From the NCBI GenBank assembly GCA_963922205.1, contig CAWUHX010000226.1, positions 310,001 through 374,000 on the forward strand: a stretch of 64,000 nucleotides of DNA. The letters run 5' to 3'. The notes beneath the pieces are model-generated. The model was not told the origin of the DNA, did no database searches, and worked only from the letters and a program-made list of their open reading frames with translations. The stretch is from Romanomermis culicivorax. Taxonomy: Eukaryota > Nematoda > Enoplea > Mermithida > Mermithidae. Position 1 is the stretch's first letter; every line of letters starts with the position of its first letter. Shown piece by piece: positions 24,438 to 37,500 of the stretch. Made by a program: the position numbers and the translations under genes.

Positions 24438-25984
24438 TAGAGATTAAATTTCCAGTTAATGCAATTTTAGTAGTGACAATTGTCTACTTGTGCTCATTTG
24501 CATAATTTGTGTTTTTCCGATTTTTTGACCACTGGAGTTCATGAGCGCCACTTGTTTCGGGTTCAGAATCTGTCCAGCAACACGGAAAATCCCAAAAACG
24601 GATTTATCTTGAAAAATGAGAAAAAACCGTAAACTTGAATTATTCCCCTAGTTATACCACAAATTATGGCCACTTCACAAAAATTAACATAATTTTCCCG
24701 CATTAACCAAAAGAAGAGAAATGCTAAGAATTTCAGTAGCAGGGTTGGGAAAAACTCATTTTCAAAATTTCGAATTTGAGTTTTTTAAGGTTTTTCTGGG
24801 TTTAATCAGGGTTTTTTTTATTTCACAATCGTAAATCTGAATTAAGTAAAAGAAAAGCAAATGCAATATCACTAAAGTTTTATTCTTAATAAAGCAAAAC
24901 ATTTTCATATCATTTTTCCTGAGTTTAAGCAAAAATAGACAAATTCCTTATCATAACAAATAAAATCATATACTTCTGCACCATCAAAAAATTTTTAGCA
25001 TTGAATTTCATGAAGACTAGTTTCTTGATCACTGCAGATGACAATCGTTTATGCAACTTGGTGTGAAAAAAAGCCAAATGTTCAAAAATTACGCTCTGAT
25101 GACCCAGTTGACTCCAAAATGGAGAAAACTTGATTATAACATGACAAAATAAATTTCGCTCGTCTGCCATTATTAGTCTTAAAAACGTACTCTCAAGGCA
25201 ATTTTTTGAAACGACGGCCACGTTTTGCATTCTGTTAAGCAATATTGCATAGCAGATTTTTGGCTGCTCTTCAGCAATTTCATCATCTCCACTTGCCGAG
25301 ATCATATATATATATATATATTCAGTGAGTTGTTTGTAAATTGTGACTTTGCAGGCTGAAAAAAGTTTGATGCTTCTTTCTTCAACATTCAAACACCTTA
25401 CAGCCATTCAAAAAGCATACTTGGTGGTCCATTTTCAGTTCAGCCCATTTTTGAACTAAAAAAGCCATCAACTGCCTCTAGTGGGTCTGCTGTCTCCCTC
25501 AAAACTCTACGGCTGCTCAAGTCAGCTCACGAACTGCTGATGGCTGTGAGCAGTAGGTATAACAAAAGCTTTAGCAGTTACCAGTAATGCTGCGTATTGC
25601 TCACTAGCACTGCTCACAGGTGTTCATGACTCATCAGCAGTAAAATCTGCCTAATATTTAGATAAACTATCCAATCAAATCAACTTCAGCCAAAGAACAA
25701 TTTAAATTTATTGAATATGTATCTTTAGCTTTTCGATTAGAATAACTCAACTCAACAGAACAGTCATAGGAACCCAATTGAATAACGCTAAAAAGTCTCC
25801 TGAATTGAAAATTTACGATAGGATGCATTTGATTTGTTTGTTGTGTTGTGTGATCTCACCTCAAATCTGTTGTCATGCTGTTGTGCAGGTCTTTTCTTAA
25901 GAGGCATAAGAAAAGATAGAGGCTTCTGGTCTGAACTGACCTGTTAGAACTAATCCCTTGGCTAAGCCTCGGTGATAGTGCAAC
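24438..25984. other. Mostly non-coding, with a possible hAT C-terminal fragment
   Basis: A hAT-like tip CAGGGTTGGGAAAAAC is at 24740. On the minus strand 24925-25407 is open for 160 codons, and its end (LSSAVIKKLVFMKFN) resembles a hAT dimerisation region. No second tip was found. An (AT)n run lies near 25303-25321. No cellular gene is supported. Confidence 0.35.
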
Positions 25985-26112
25985 AGTCCGATTATCCCCG
26001 ACCTACAACAACAAAGATTACTTTAACTTAGATGCGGGGCCTCACTAGAGAGCTCCGCAGTCTCCTAGCTGAGACAAGGAATCCCCTCAGGGATAAACTT
26101 ACTTGAGTATAA
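25985..26112 (-). ncRNA. Candidate small structured RNA, spliced-leader-like layout
   Basis: On the minus strand an ACTCAA|GTAAGT donor-like site (about 26105) is followed within about 90 bases by three hairpins: ATCCC/GGGAT with a 4-base loop, GTCTC/GAGAC with a 6-base loop, and TGCGG/CCGCA with a longer loop. Then comes AATCTTTG, resembling an Sm site. This order is that of nematode spliced-leader RNAs. No known leader sequence is recognised, so the call is speculative. Confidence 0.3.
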
Positions 26113-26649
26113 CTTTGATTTTTCTTTTTTTTTCCTTTGATTTTTCCTCATGAGGAAAAACTTTTTGGGGTTTTTTCAAGGTTTCATGCGTTTCAATAGA
26201 TAATGTGCAAGTATACATTGAAAAACACTATAAATGCACGTGATCAATATTTACTGTTTATCAGTCGAATTCTATCAGTTTTCGGGGCAGTGTCTATTAG
26301 CCGGATACGGCGAATATAACATTTTATATTTGCAGTATACTGTTAATAGTGCCTGCTATATAAGACCTACTATTAGCCGTACGAAAAGTACAGTATATCT
26401 CATCTCACTAATTTTTTATTGATATTTCCATCTTGCGGATCAGATTGCACATTTGTCAGCTGTTACCTATTCAGCCTGGCACATTGCATACAGTTTATTT
26501 TTTCATAATTATCCTGATTTGTGTACAAATTTATTAAAATTCATTCGATTTACATGATAAACTGGTCGATATCAATATATGAGGAAACTTTTGTGCACAA
26601 TATAGCTTAATTTTTTGATGATTTTCAGGATAGATTGTTATGTACAAGC

Positions 26650-26866
26650 CATACCTGTACTTGGGGGGGTTGGGGGGGGGGATCCCCCCCCAACTTGGCC
26701 AACCCTGTAACCAAAATCATTTCCCCCCCCCCCAGTTTGGAAAAAAAAAATTTCAAAAAAGTGTATGTTTTTTGGCCTTTTTTGGGAAAAATTTCGACTT
26801 TTTCCTCCCTCCCCAAAATTTCGGATTAACCCCCCCCCCCAACTGGTCGGAGGTCTTACAGGTATG
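26650..26866. mobile_element. MITE family A copy
   Basis: Starts CATACCTGTACTTGGGG and ends GGTCTTACAGGTATG. It carries four long G or C runs and the shared inner blocks ACTTGGCCAACC and AATTTCGACTTTTTCC. Best-preserved copy together with 57699-57866. Confidence 0.75.
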
Positions 26867-26952
26867 GTACAAGCCATTGAACTTCATAATTTGCACAAAA
26901 CGGCCATTCTGTTTTTTCAAACGTTGGGTTGGTGGAGATGGATAATCGCTGT

Positions 26953-28400
26953 TGAAAAATAGTCGGATCAAATCCGAAAAAACCTTTGCCTCTCTGTCAG
27001 ACCCTTTACATTACCCATGATCTTACGCTGTTTTCTAAAAGAAAGTAACTGATCTGGTGAGTCTTGATCATTTTTGAACTCGGAAGCCTCACTAAAATCA
27101 TCAGATCTCGTCTCAACATCGTGGTTTGACACTGATGGTAAAAGATCGCTCACGATGCTTCCAGTTTTCGACATGCTAACATCAGTTTCAGCATTTGCTG
27201 TTTCCAAATCGAAGCTTTTTTCCACCAGTTCATCAGTTTTTGAAATAACCAGCGACATAGGCTCAGATGTATTCAGGCTATTGAAAAATTTTTTTAACTG
27301 TTCATATTGCTTTTCAAATCATGTGAAACTTAATTTGCTGCAGACGTCACAAACTCGCTTGGCTAGATTCAACATTTTGTTGTATTTTTCATTTACAGAC
27401 AAAATTCTATTTTTTGAACTACCTATTGCATGCAATAGAATTTTCGGGAATTTTTTCCAACAATGGATCATGACTGAAGTTATCAGGAACAGACGTAACG
27501 AATTTAAACTGTTGGAAACGTCGTGAAATAAGGTTGAAATCAAATATTTCTAAATTTTTCGAATTTCTAACAGCCATAATGTGACGATAAGGCAACTCAA
27601 AATGGCAGAAAATTTCGCAAGAACATTTGCGATCCTGTATAATGGTATATTTGGAGTCAAAATCCGTTTTGGAAACACTAGTCGCTCCATCATTGTTGAT
27701 GATCTGAAATTTTCGAAGGTCTCTCTGAAACAAATTATATTCTGCACTGAGCTTAGAAGCAGCAAAATCGATGAAATGTTTGAATCAGAAATTCTTTTTG
27801 TTCAAATGAAGGAATGTTGGAAATAATTTTGTTTTTTACATTTTTCCACGTATTCCCGACGCTTTACATTGAACGTATGCATAGAAATAAATTTCATCAG
27901 ATTTTCGACGCATAGCAACATCCGCGAATACGGACTTATTACGTCTTTGATATGTTTATTTTGTGCTTCAATCTGATTAGTATCACTAATTCCAAAAGTT
28001 GTGAGATTTTTCCGAAAGACACAAGCCCACATTTCCTTACAACTCATCCAGTTAGATGTGAAAATTTCTTTGAAATGACCTGGGATTAATTTATCATTCA
28101 GGAGCTCAGTCCAACTGTCATCAAAGACGTCAAACTTTCTTGCGTGTAATAGTCTTTTCAGCAACGTCAATGCACGTTCTTTGATATTCTGTAAAGTCAA
28201 ATTAGACTTGCCCTCTGGAAAGTATTCTGAGCCGCCTTAACGGACTCAAAATCTTTGTTCAAAACAACAATTTTAGTTTGTCTACGCCATCCTGATTACT
28301 GATTTTAAACTGTTCGAAACAAGATGTCACTAGATATTCAGTCTCCGAGCTCAAAAATGCTGCAGCAACAATGCTACTGATACGATTCTTATCTAGCGCA
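26953..28400 (-). pseudogene. Decayed second copy of the MULE transposase
   Basis: Three frames on the minus strand align in order with the intact transposase at 4663-8685. 28400-27802 covers ALDKNRISSIVAAAF, then KEMWACVFRKN and TNQIEAQNKH (MULE core). 27733-27419 covers the SWIM finger, C-S-C..LPYRH, where the expected PCKH reads PYRH. 27258-26968 matches the linker with FRKQRKIMGNVKGL. Frameshifts separate the parts. The N-terminal zinc module, the PHD finger and the peptidase-like tail are absent. At its 5' edge it joins directly to the end of the exonuclease frame. Confidence 0.88.
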
Positions 28401-31046
28401 GTGAATATCTTTGTACTGCGGACACTCCACCAAATGCTTCCTTTTATCTTCCGGTCTTTGCTCCCATGACTTTGTCTTGGGCCAAAATCGGATCGGCAGA
28501 AATCCGAAACGATTTCCCCAACATGTAATAGAATCGCCCTTGGTTGGCGTATGTACCTCTGTTACTGGAAGACTATTCAAAAATGATAAGTACTGACCGT
28601 ACCTATCTCCCCTCCACAACATCTTCAAGAGTTGTTCCTTTCCCTCAGGGCTAAAGGATCTCAAATAGTTGTTGTCAAGGAGAGAGGTAAGGTACTCTTC
28701 TGCTTCCTCTCTACACGCTGGCCAAAACAAATGAAACGTCAGAGGAACTTTATTACACACTGACTCCAAATTCTTAAAATTGTCCTCGATCAATATTTCA
28801 GAATAAGGAGCGATATCCATACTCCAGTGTTGTCTTACATACGAGTCTTTACCGTTCGAAACTCTGACCGGTTCATACTCGTGGTAATCAACTTCCAGAG
28901 ATGGTATCTCCAATAACTGCTTCGTTTCTTTCCTATACCTTAGGTAATTCTCGTACAAAACCATAGATACTGGTTCATCGAGTCTACTGAAACTCTTCCC
29001 TCGATTAACCATATCTATCACCTTGTTCATTATTCGAGTTCTAATCTGCTTTTCCGACAAAGCTTCTTCGAACTCTTCATCCTCACTTACCGTATCATTA
29101 CCGTCTACATTCTTACTTTTCTCTTTAACGGTATAATCAGGATGAATACCTTTAGGTATACTTACGTCTCTCCCTCTCTTCAGATTTGCCTCGTAATGAG
29201 GGAAGCTGTACTCCACATAGCCTCCAAATGAGGTGTCCATTTGGGCAGCCATACGGGCATACGCTTCCTGTCTCATTACGTGGTAAATAGCCGACGACTG
29301 CGGCTCCTCTACTTCCGGACTTCCACAAAAAGTCTGCGGAAAATTCTCTCCATGTATCATATTAAAAAACCTGTAAAACCTGTACGACATTATCTGGATT
29401 TGATCCGCTTTCATCAAATCATGCGGAAAATACTGGAATCCGACCTCGACTTCCATAGCTAACTCATAGTGGAAAAATGCTAGGAAAACCAACAATGAGT
29501 AGTAGGCGTCCAGTGCTGAATACCTGATTTCAAACTGCGTCAACGTGTGCCTACAAAATCGTTCACGTTGCGCTCTCTGACGGAAATCGATTTGGAAATA
29601 ACCAACGTCCGCCAGATACAGCTCCGTGAACAACCCTTTCAGCTTAAATGTTTCTGGGCAAAGTCCCAACTTCCTGGACATTGCCAAAAATCTTCCGTTC
29701 AATTGATCCCCTACCTTGGCTACGTCATAGTAACGGCCATACGAAGATGCAATTCTATACTTGATCTCTGCTGTCAGATCAACATCCTGGTGATTTCTGC
29801 CTGCGCCATTAACATTCCAGACGGCAACCAGATCTGTAACCAAGTTGTATCCAACGAGAAGCATGTCCGAATCTAAGAGCTCATGAATGAGCGTCCATTC
29901 CTTCGGCATGATTGTCGTAGTATCTACAACAAAGGTGTCTCCAGTCACCGTCGAGAAGCTAATGACTCTCGCGAACTCCTTCCCTTTTGGGTTATCAACC
30001 CCAGAAGTCGCGAAAACCTTACTGACATACTCTTGAGTAACTTTTTCGGTATCAAAACCGATGACTGGCTGTCCTCGAAACCTACTGTCTTTCAAGGTTT
30101 CGACCATCTCAGCCACCTTACCTACCTCAACCAATTTCGGTTCCGTCAATTCCAACGGAAATCTCCCGAACGTCGTGGCAAACCATCGTTCTAATTCGCC
30201 GACTCTGACAATGCGTTTAACATTGTAGTCTAAAAAATTCAGGCGAAATGTTTACAACTTTTTAATGAAAATTTTTCCCAAAGCGGACAAACATCAGTTA
30301 AATTCTACCTTCACCACAGATAGTAAGCACAAATAGGAAAAAGGAAAAAGAAAATTGCAAGCAGGGGAAAATAAGGTACCACACATATATTGGGTTAGTG
30401 TTGGCAGATAGTTAAACACAAGTGCGGCCCCGACTTCTACCTTATACGGGAGTACACGCACAGACCACCTGCGTCTTCCATCAATCGACTGCTAGCCGTC
30501 TCAATCCAACGCCCAAAACGGCCTATCCAATCAATAAATTAAGAATTTCCAAGAAGAAATTTGAGAATATATTTACAATTTAACCAAAATGAGGAAATTC
30601 GTAGAAAATTAAGTAAAGATGGAATTTGAAAATTTAAATAGTTTTGAAATTATCTACCCCTAGTCGACTAGTTGCTACACTCCACTTCTTCCCCATCACA
30701 TAGACGAATTTATTCAACTCGCTATGTGTGTAGAGGAATAATGTAGTTTCGCAAAAAGTCCAAATTTTGCGCTACGGGCAGCTTTGCCACACTTTTTCAA
30801 GCTGACAGAACAATTATGTTCCCACTAAACTTTTACAATTGTCTAGGCCTTCGTCTAGACACCCGTGGGCTATAACATCCTGCTTTGCCCAATTAATTTT
30901 TAAATTAACTAAGTTTAAAACTTAGGTCACTTACCATCGACTAAAAAATACCGATTGTTTTGCCGCACCTGCGGCTGTCCGTAGGTCACGTGGGGGTCCG
31001 TGACCAGGTATTGTTTCGTCCGGCGTCCATTGGGGGGCCTGGACAT
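28389..31046 (-). CDS. DEDDy 3'-5' exonuclease-like protein, two exons, next to a Gypsy element
   Basis: Exon 1 (31046-30935) starts at ATG and ends GATG|GTAAGT. Exon 2 (30229-28389) follows an acceptor TTTTTTAG. Phases match and the product is 650 aa. Exon 1 stays open about 20 codons upstream of the ATG, so an earlier exon is possible. Residues about 90-290 show all DEDDy elements: FDTE (D97, E99), GYNLVTD (D170) and YSALD (Y274, D278), as in RNase D/WRN/MUT-7-type nucleases that trim RNA or DNA 3' ends. An acidic linker and an unrecognised C-terminal half follow. The last codons (HCAR, stop) overlap sequence homologous to the MULE copy, so the natural C terminus is probably lost. It lies downstream of gag-pol on the same strand, in the position an env gene would take. 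Whether it belongs to that element is not proven. Confidence 0.75.
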
Positions 31047-31385
31047 TCCTTCCGCTTCTTTCTCGAATTCTACTAATTCGGCGCTATCAATTTTTGCAAA
31101 ATTTTTTAAAATTGTTTAATATGAGCTGAAAAATCGACAAATTTTTCGCTTTCGCTACTTTTTGTCTATTTTCACTCTAAAACTCAGCGGTTTTCCCAAT
31201 TCTTCCAATATTCACAGAATTGGGGGGCAACAATTAGCTATTTCCTCCGAAATTAATCGGACTCGGGGAAATTTAAAATTTAGGGCCGCGAAAAAATTTT
31301 AGAAATTTAGGTTTTTTGCGAAGAGTGGTTTTTTACCAAAAATTTTGAGAAATTTTAAGATTTACGCGAGGGAAAATTAAAAATA

Positions 31386-31510
31386 CACGATAAATATGCG
31401 ATAAATACATAAATAATTACAATTAAATACAATTTGTACCTAAATACACAATTTGGGACAAAAAATATGGGGGGGGGGGGTATTCATACGCACACACACA
31501 CACGAAAAGC
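31386..31510. repeat. AT-rich tract, C/G run and (CA)n microsatellite
   Basis: A run of 11 or so G at about 31469-31479 and CACACACACACACACA at 31490-31503 abut the stop codon of gag-pol. The last residues of the polyprotein (FRVCVCV) are encoded by the microsatellite. The natural stop may therefore have been altered. No polypurine tract or 3' LTR follows. Confidence 0.7.
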
Positions 31511-34500
31511 CAGCGCTACGCGCCACGGCAGTTTGTAATTACTAATTTTTGAATCTACAGTAAACTGCGTGTCCTTAAATGACACGTCGTTAGACTGCAG
31601 CCATCTGCCGGTCTCGTAGCGAAAGTGCTTTAACCTGCTCACGGATACCACCTGCTTTTTCAGCGGCTCTCTCCAGTGAGCGATTTCAAGCACATTCTCT
31701 GATAATCTCCTATTATCAGTAACAACATACGGTCCTTGCCACGGCAGACCCAGTTTTTTCTGTTTATCGACTTTCAGCAAAACCCAATCATTGACGGAAT
31801 AATCATGAGCTCTTGCTTTACGGTCAAAAAACTTTTTACTGCTCTCCGCAGCCTTCCTGATATTCTCTGAAATGACTTCATAAGTTTCTACTAAACTTTC
31901 GGTTAGTATATGCTTATAAGCCTCATAGTTCATTGGCAGAACTATGTTTCTGGCAACACCAATACTAATGCCAAAATTTGCCTCATGGCCTCTCAATAAG
32001 GCAAATGGAGAACATTTTGTTGAGGTATGAGGTGTGGCATTGTATGCAAAAACGACAGATTGCAAATATCTGTCCCACTTATCTGAATCCTCTATAGCAA
32101 CCTTTCGCAACTGCTTGATCAAGGTTTGATTAAACCTTTCAACCATTCCATTTCCTTGTGGATGGTAGGCAGTTGTGAAAATCTTCTGACACTCCAACAA
32201 TTTACAGACTGACGTCATCAAATCAGCTGTAAAGCATGAACCGTTATCACTCAACAATTTCACCGGGGTTCCATGCCTGAACACAATATTCCGAAGAAAA
32301 CTGTCCACAATGGTTACAGCAGATTGATCCGGGATCATTTCTGCTTCCACCCATTTTGTAAAGTAATCTTGAAATACTATCACATACGGTCTTTTCTCGC
32401 TCATGGGAGATATTCCCACAATGTCTACAGAAACTATGTCAAATGGTCCTCTAGGAATAATAGGATTCAATGGCGGAATTGTAGCCTTTCCTGGAGTCGC
32501 AATTTGACATATCGGACAAAAGCTGATCCAGCTCCGAACATCCTTCTCGATGCTCGGCCACCAGAACCGCTTTTTAATAATAGCAAGGGTTCTCTTAAAC
32601 CCTTGATGCGTCATCATCACTGCTCCATGATACTGATGCAGGACAACTTTTTTGAGAACAGAGGGGACAACAACTTGATCCTCTGCCTCGCCAAAAGTCT
32701 CTCTATATAGTATCCCTTGATCGATATAAAAGTTACTTTGAGACTTAGTGCTACTACTAGCACCTAGTTTCTCGAAGATCACTTTTAGATCTTTATCCTT
32801 TCCTTGCAACTTTGACATCAAGGCGTTTGAGATAAGCCCTTTCGGTCTATCATCTTCAATCTCTGGGGCTTCTTCAAACTCCTTCTCCTTTGGTTCAAAA
32901 ATTCTCTTCACCTCTTCTTTAGGTTTTGCTTGCCCAGGAGGATGTCCTTTTTCCTCCTGCTGCAAGTTTTTTGCCATTTGTCTAGTGACTACCGCCTCAA
33001 TTTCATATTTCTCAGGCGTTCGATAATTATCAAATTCTGGAGAAATATTAAGTTGAGTTTCATCACTAACACCATAGTTTGAAGCCACTGAAGCTGTGGC
33101 CATCTTCACCGGAGTGAAGACTCCTACAGCCTCATCCACTTCATCTCCTCTGAGTTCCCGAAGTTGTTTCACTAAAACTTTGTGGTTTTGGTTAAGGACT
33201 TCGTCTTCAGTAAGAGATTTCACTTCTTCTTTCTGAAAGATAAGCTCCCATTTTGGTGGCAACTTCTCTTTCTGCTCATCCGGTTCCTCCTTCCTGGAGA
33301 GGAAATCTGCCATGGCATTTTGTCTGCCAGGCACATACTCCAACTTGTGATTAAACTGGCAAATGAATGCGTACCACCTCTTGAGTTTGTCATTAGTTTG
33401 TGTATTCACCCTCATTGATAATAATGGTTTGTGGTCAGTTTGAATCCTGACCTTTTGGCCCAAAAGATAATGTTTATAAATTTTAAGGCCGTAAACCACA
33501 GCTAAGCATTCCCTTTCGGTGGCGCACCATTTCCTTTCTTCTGCCCGCAATATCCGACTATTGTAGGCAACTACCCAACGTTCCGAGTCAGTCTCTTGAC
33601 ATAACACTGCTCCCAGTGCAATTCCACTGGCATCCGTTTGAAGAATGAATCGCGCAGATCCATCTAGAATTGGATGTCTTAAGAAAGGTACTGAGGTCAA
33701 TGCTACTTTGAGCTTCTCAAAAGTTGTGTAATGTAACTCCGTTACATTCCATGTTCCCTTCTTACCTGTTAATTTGTACAAAGGTTCAGCTAGTGCTGCT
33801 AGGTCTGGTATAAATTTCTTACACCATTGTAGCATACCTAGGAATCTTTGCATTTTCTTAACAGAATCCGGGAATGGGAATTCCGTTATCGCCTTGACCT
33901 TCTTAGGATCCGGAGAAATTCCGTTCGCGTCCAAGATGTGTCCTAAAAAGTGCACCTTCTCGGGAAGAAATTCACATTTCTCTGGCTTAAGAGTCAACTT
34001 CGCCTTCCTCAACGCTTCTAGCACCATTTTCAAATTCTCTAAGTGTTCCTCGAACGTATTCGAGAAGATGATAATATCATCTATGTACACCAGGCAAATT
34101 TTCCATACCAAATCCCCAAGGACTCTCTCCATCATCCTTTGGAATTCAGCAGGTGCATTCTTCAATCCAAACGGCATCACTTTAAACTGGAACAAGCCCT
34201 CTTGGCATATAAAAGCCGTTTTCTCCTTGCTCTCCTCCTCCATCGGGACCTGCCAATATCCCGACTTCAAATCTAGAGTCGTATAAAACTTCGCTCTTCC
34301 AAGGCAATCTAAATAGTCATCCATTCTCGGGATGGGATATTTATCATCCTTGGTCACTTCGTTTATACCTCTAAAATCAACTACTGGTCTCGTAGTTCCA
34401 TCTTTCTTTCCAACCAGGAACAAGGGTGCAGCCCACGGTGACTTCGAGGGCTCGATCACTCCTTGATCCAACATCTCCTTTATGTGTCGCCTCACTCCTG

Positions 34501-37500
34501 GCCGACTATTAATTGAAGCTCTGTAATATCTCTTTGCTACAGGTCTTGCATCTCCTGTATCTATCTTGCATGTCAGAGCTGGGGTTGTAGTAGCCGGATC
34601 ACCAGGCAAGCTAAAGACATCTCTGTACTTCAACAAAGACTCTATAGCTTCCGTTTTCTTCTCTTCCGATATTTTTGCCTTTGATAGCATCTTGCATAGT
34701 GAAGTATAGAACTCTACAGAATCAGCTTTTGATAATGCAGGCATTCCTTCCTTTACCATGCAGGTCTGATATTCCTTTTCCTCCTTTATCTTTTTCATTT
34801 CCTTAACCTTCTTGTACGTATCATCATCTTCAATAAGCATAGATTCTGTATAGCCAATGATTTGATCTCTCTCAAACCGACATCCAGAACCTGTGGTATT
34901 GGAGATTAGTACTACAAACTCTTCTTGTGACCCGTCTACAACCGCTTTCTCCATTCTGAACTTCCTTTCAGAATCTTTAGATTCGACAATAATTCTGTTC
35001 AACGTGGCATCTCCATGTTGATCCCAAAGTTTTGCCTTCATCAAAACATCTGTTCCATATGGAATGTAGGTTTTACTACATGCAACAATTGCAACAGTTG
35101 TCTTTAGTAGACAAACTTTTGGATAAACAATTTGATTTATGCAATCAGTCGACGCCACACTGACTTTAGTTACTTCTTCCATTACCGTTTGCACAGTAGT
35201 TACAGAAGGAACTTGAACTACGTCAATCTTTCTCTCAATGCCTTGTATCGTCATGGCATTTCTTTTGAAATCAATCACCACACCTAAATCTGGGTGTGCT
35301 AAAAAATCTGTGCCCAAGATCAGGTCCTCACCTGCATCTGGCAACACTATAGCATTGACTGGAAAACTTCCGAATTCAGTCTTCATACAAACTGGTACAT
35401 ACCCATAGGCATGCACAACTTTTCCGTCAGCTACAGTCACTTTAAGGATACGAGGGTACACTGTATAATCAACGTCTAATGCCCTTTTCAGGAGCTTAGA
35501 AGACATGACCGTACACTGAGCTCCTGTATCGATTAAAGCTCTGGTAGCCGTTTCTTTAATAACCACATTTATATAGAACGGAACCGTTTTCGGATAATTT
35601 TCCAACAACCTTCTCTCTACGTCCGTTGCTTTTCTTCCATATTTCACATGAGCCAGATCTCTTTCTTTCACTTTCTCTAGCGGTGTCACCTTATCCAGGT
35701 GAATAATACTTCCGAGAACCAAACTAGAAGATTTGTTTCTACTCTTTTCGCTTTCATCATCCACATCCGTACGGCTTGTCACCATTACGTTATGCGAACT
35801 AGGTTGCGACTGGTTCGGAACAAATGATCCAGACTGATCCTGGACGGTACTACCCTGAATAGCAGGTTGACTAGTTGGTGCAGGTAACATCAACTGAGGC
35901 TGTCTCTGCAACTGGATGCCTTGTTCCCTAAGTCTGCAGAATTCCCTGTATCTCTCAAACTCTGGGTCATACCCGTACATTTGATCTTCTTCGGGGAATC
36001 CTACATAATAGGCACCTCTTCCTCTTCCTCTAAATCCAAACTGAGGTCCACCTCTACCTCTAAAACTTCCTCTATATGAAGCATTCCTATCACCACCATA
36101 ATACTGATTAGGCATGCCACGGTTAAATCCACCGCGTTGCTGTTGCTGACGCCGGTATGCTAATGTCTTACACTCCTCCGTAGCATGCGTATTATTCTTA
36201 TGATAAATGCAATAGGGTCTCTGCTGCTTCAACTGCTTCTGCTTTTCAGCAGACGCAGCCTTCACAGTAGTCAACTCTTTTAAGGCTTCACTCTGAGTAA
36301 CTTGTAATTTATCTACTTTCTGAACCAATTGTAGCCACTCCTTTGAGAGAATAGCTAGAAAAGACTCCTTGGCCTGCTCCTCGTTAGACTTTTTGACATC
36401 ACGAGGCGACGGACCAGGTAGCATCTCTTCCGCATTCTCCTCACTTCTCTCCTCTTCTACTGCCTTTTGCAACTGATTTTGTGGTCTTGACTTCGTCTGG
36501 TTATACTTTTTAGTACTTCCATACGGAGCATTCCCGACAAAAGCAATTTCCGGGCACATCTCCTCCGCTACAACTTGATTCACTACAATCGGTTTATCTT
36601 TGGCTCCAAAAGTAGTAAATACATTCTTATACTTTTTATCAATCTGAGTTACGGCGTATGCAAGGTCTTGCCAAGTTTTCATCGATGGCAATAGGTCCTG
36701 CAACTCCGTCTGATACAACGGACTACTTTTATAAATAAAGGCATTAATAATATTCTCTTGCCTTACTTGATCACTCTGATCTGCATAGACCAGATCCACA
36801 TGATTACTCAATCTCTTTAAAAACTCCAAGGCTGACTCGCCTTCTTCCTGTTTCATATTAAACAACTCTCTTTTGAGCATCGTCAAATCATAAGTCGGCG
36901 CGAGATACTTTAAAATATTCCTCCGCGCTTCTATATAACTTGAGGATGTTCTCGCTATCCTCCTCGCCGTGTTCTGAGACAACCTTCTCAAACACTCCTT
37001 TTTCACTTTATCAGCCGTATTCTCCAGAAACTCACTTTCCAGATCAGTAAAAAACTTCAAAGCCTCCGTTGGCTTTATACTATCATGCAAAGGTCTATGT
37101 TTCAAGGCCTTTACCACATCTCTCACATCAACTTCAACACTTGAGCTAGAGTTCGAAGTAGATGAACTGCTATTATCACTATCCGAGTAATGTCTACTTC
37201 TAGCTCTAGATCTGTGAGATCTCTTTCGACTCTTTGACTTTCTCTTTCTTCTCCTCTCAGGGCTAAGGTCAGCTCTATTTGCGGTATCTCTCCAAGGAGT
37301 AGGACGAGAAAACCTATCCTCTCCCTGGGACGATTCATCGCAAATAGTCACCTTCCCTTCCCTCGACCTCCTATTCTCTGAGTAGCCGTAGGCATTCGAT
37401 TGTGCTTGTTCAGCATTCCTCGAACTCTGCGGCTCCTCAGTCCAACCTCTATCTCTAGCCGAATGTTTGTCTCTGTCCTCTTGAGACCTGACATAAACTT

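Noticed and set aside
24179-24505. Gly-Leu-Ser-rich repeat protein
   Set aside because: It is a translation of degenerate TTAGGC repeats; both strands are open for the same reason.
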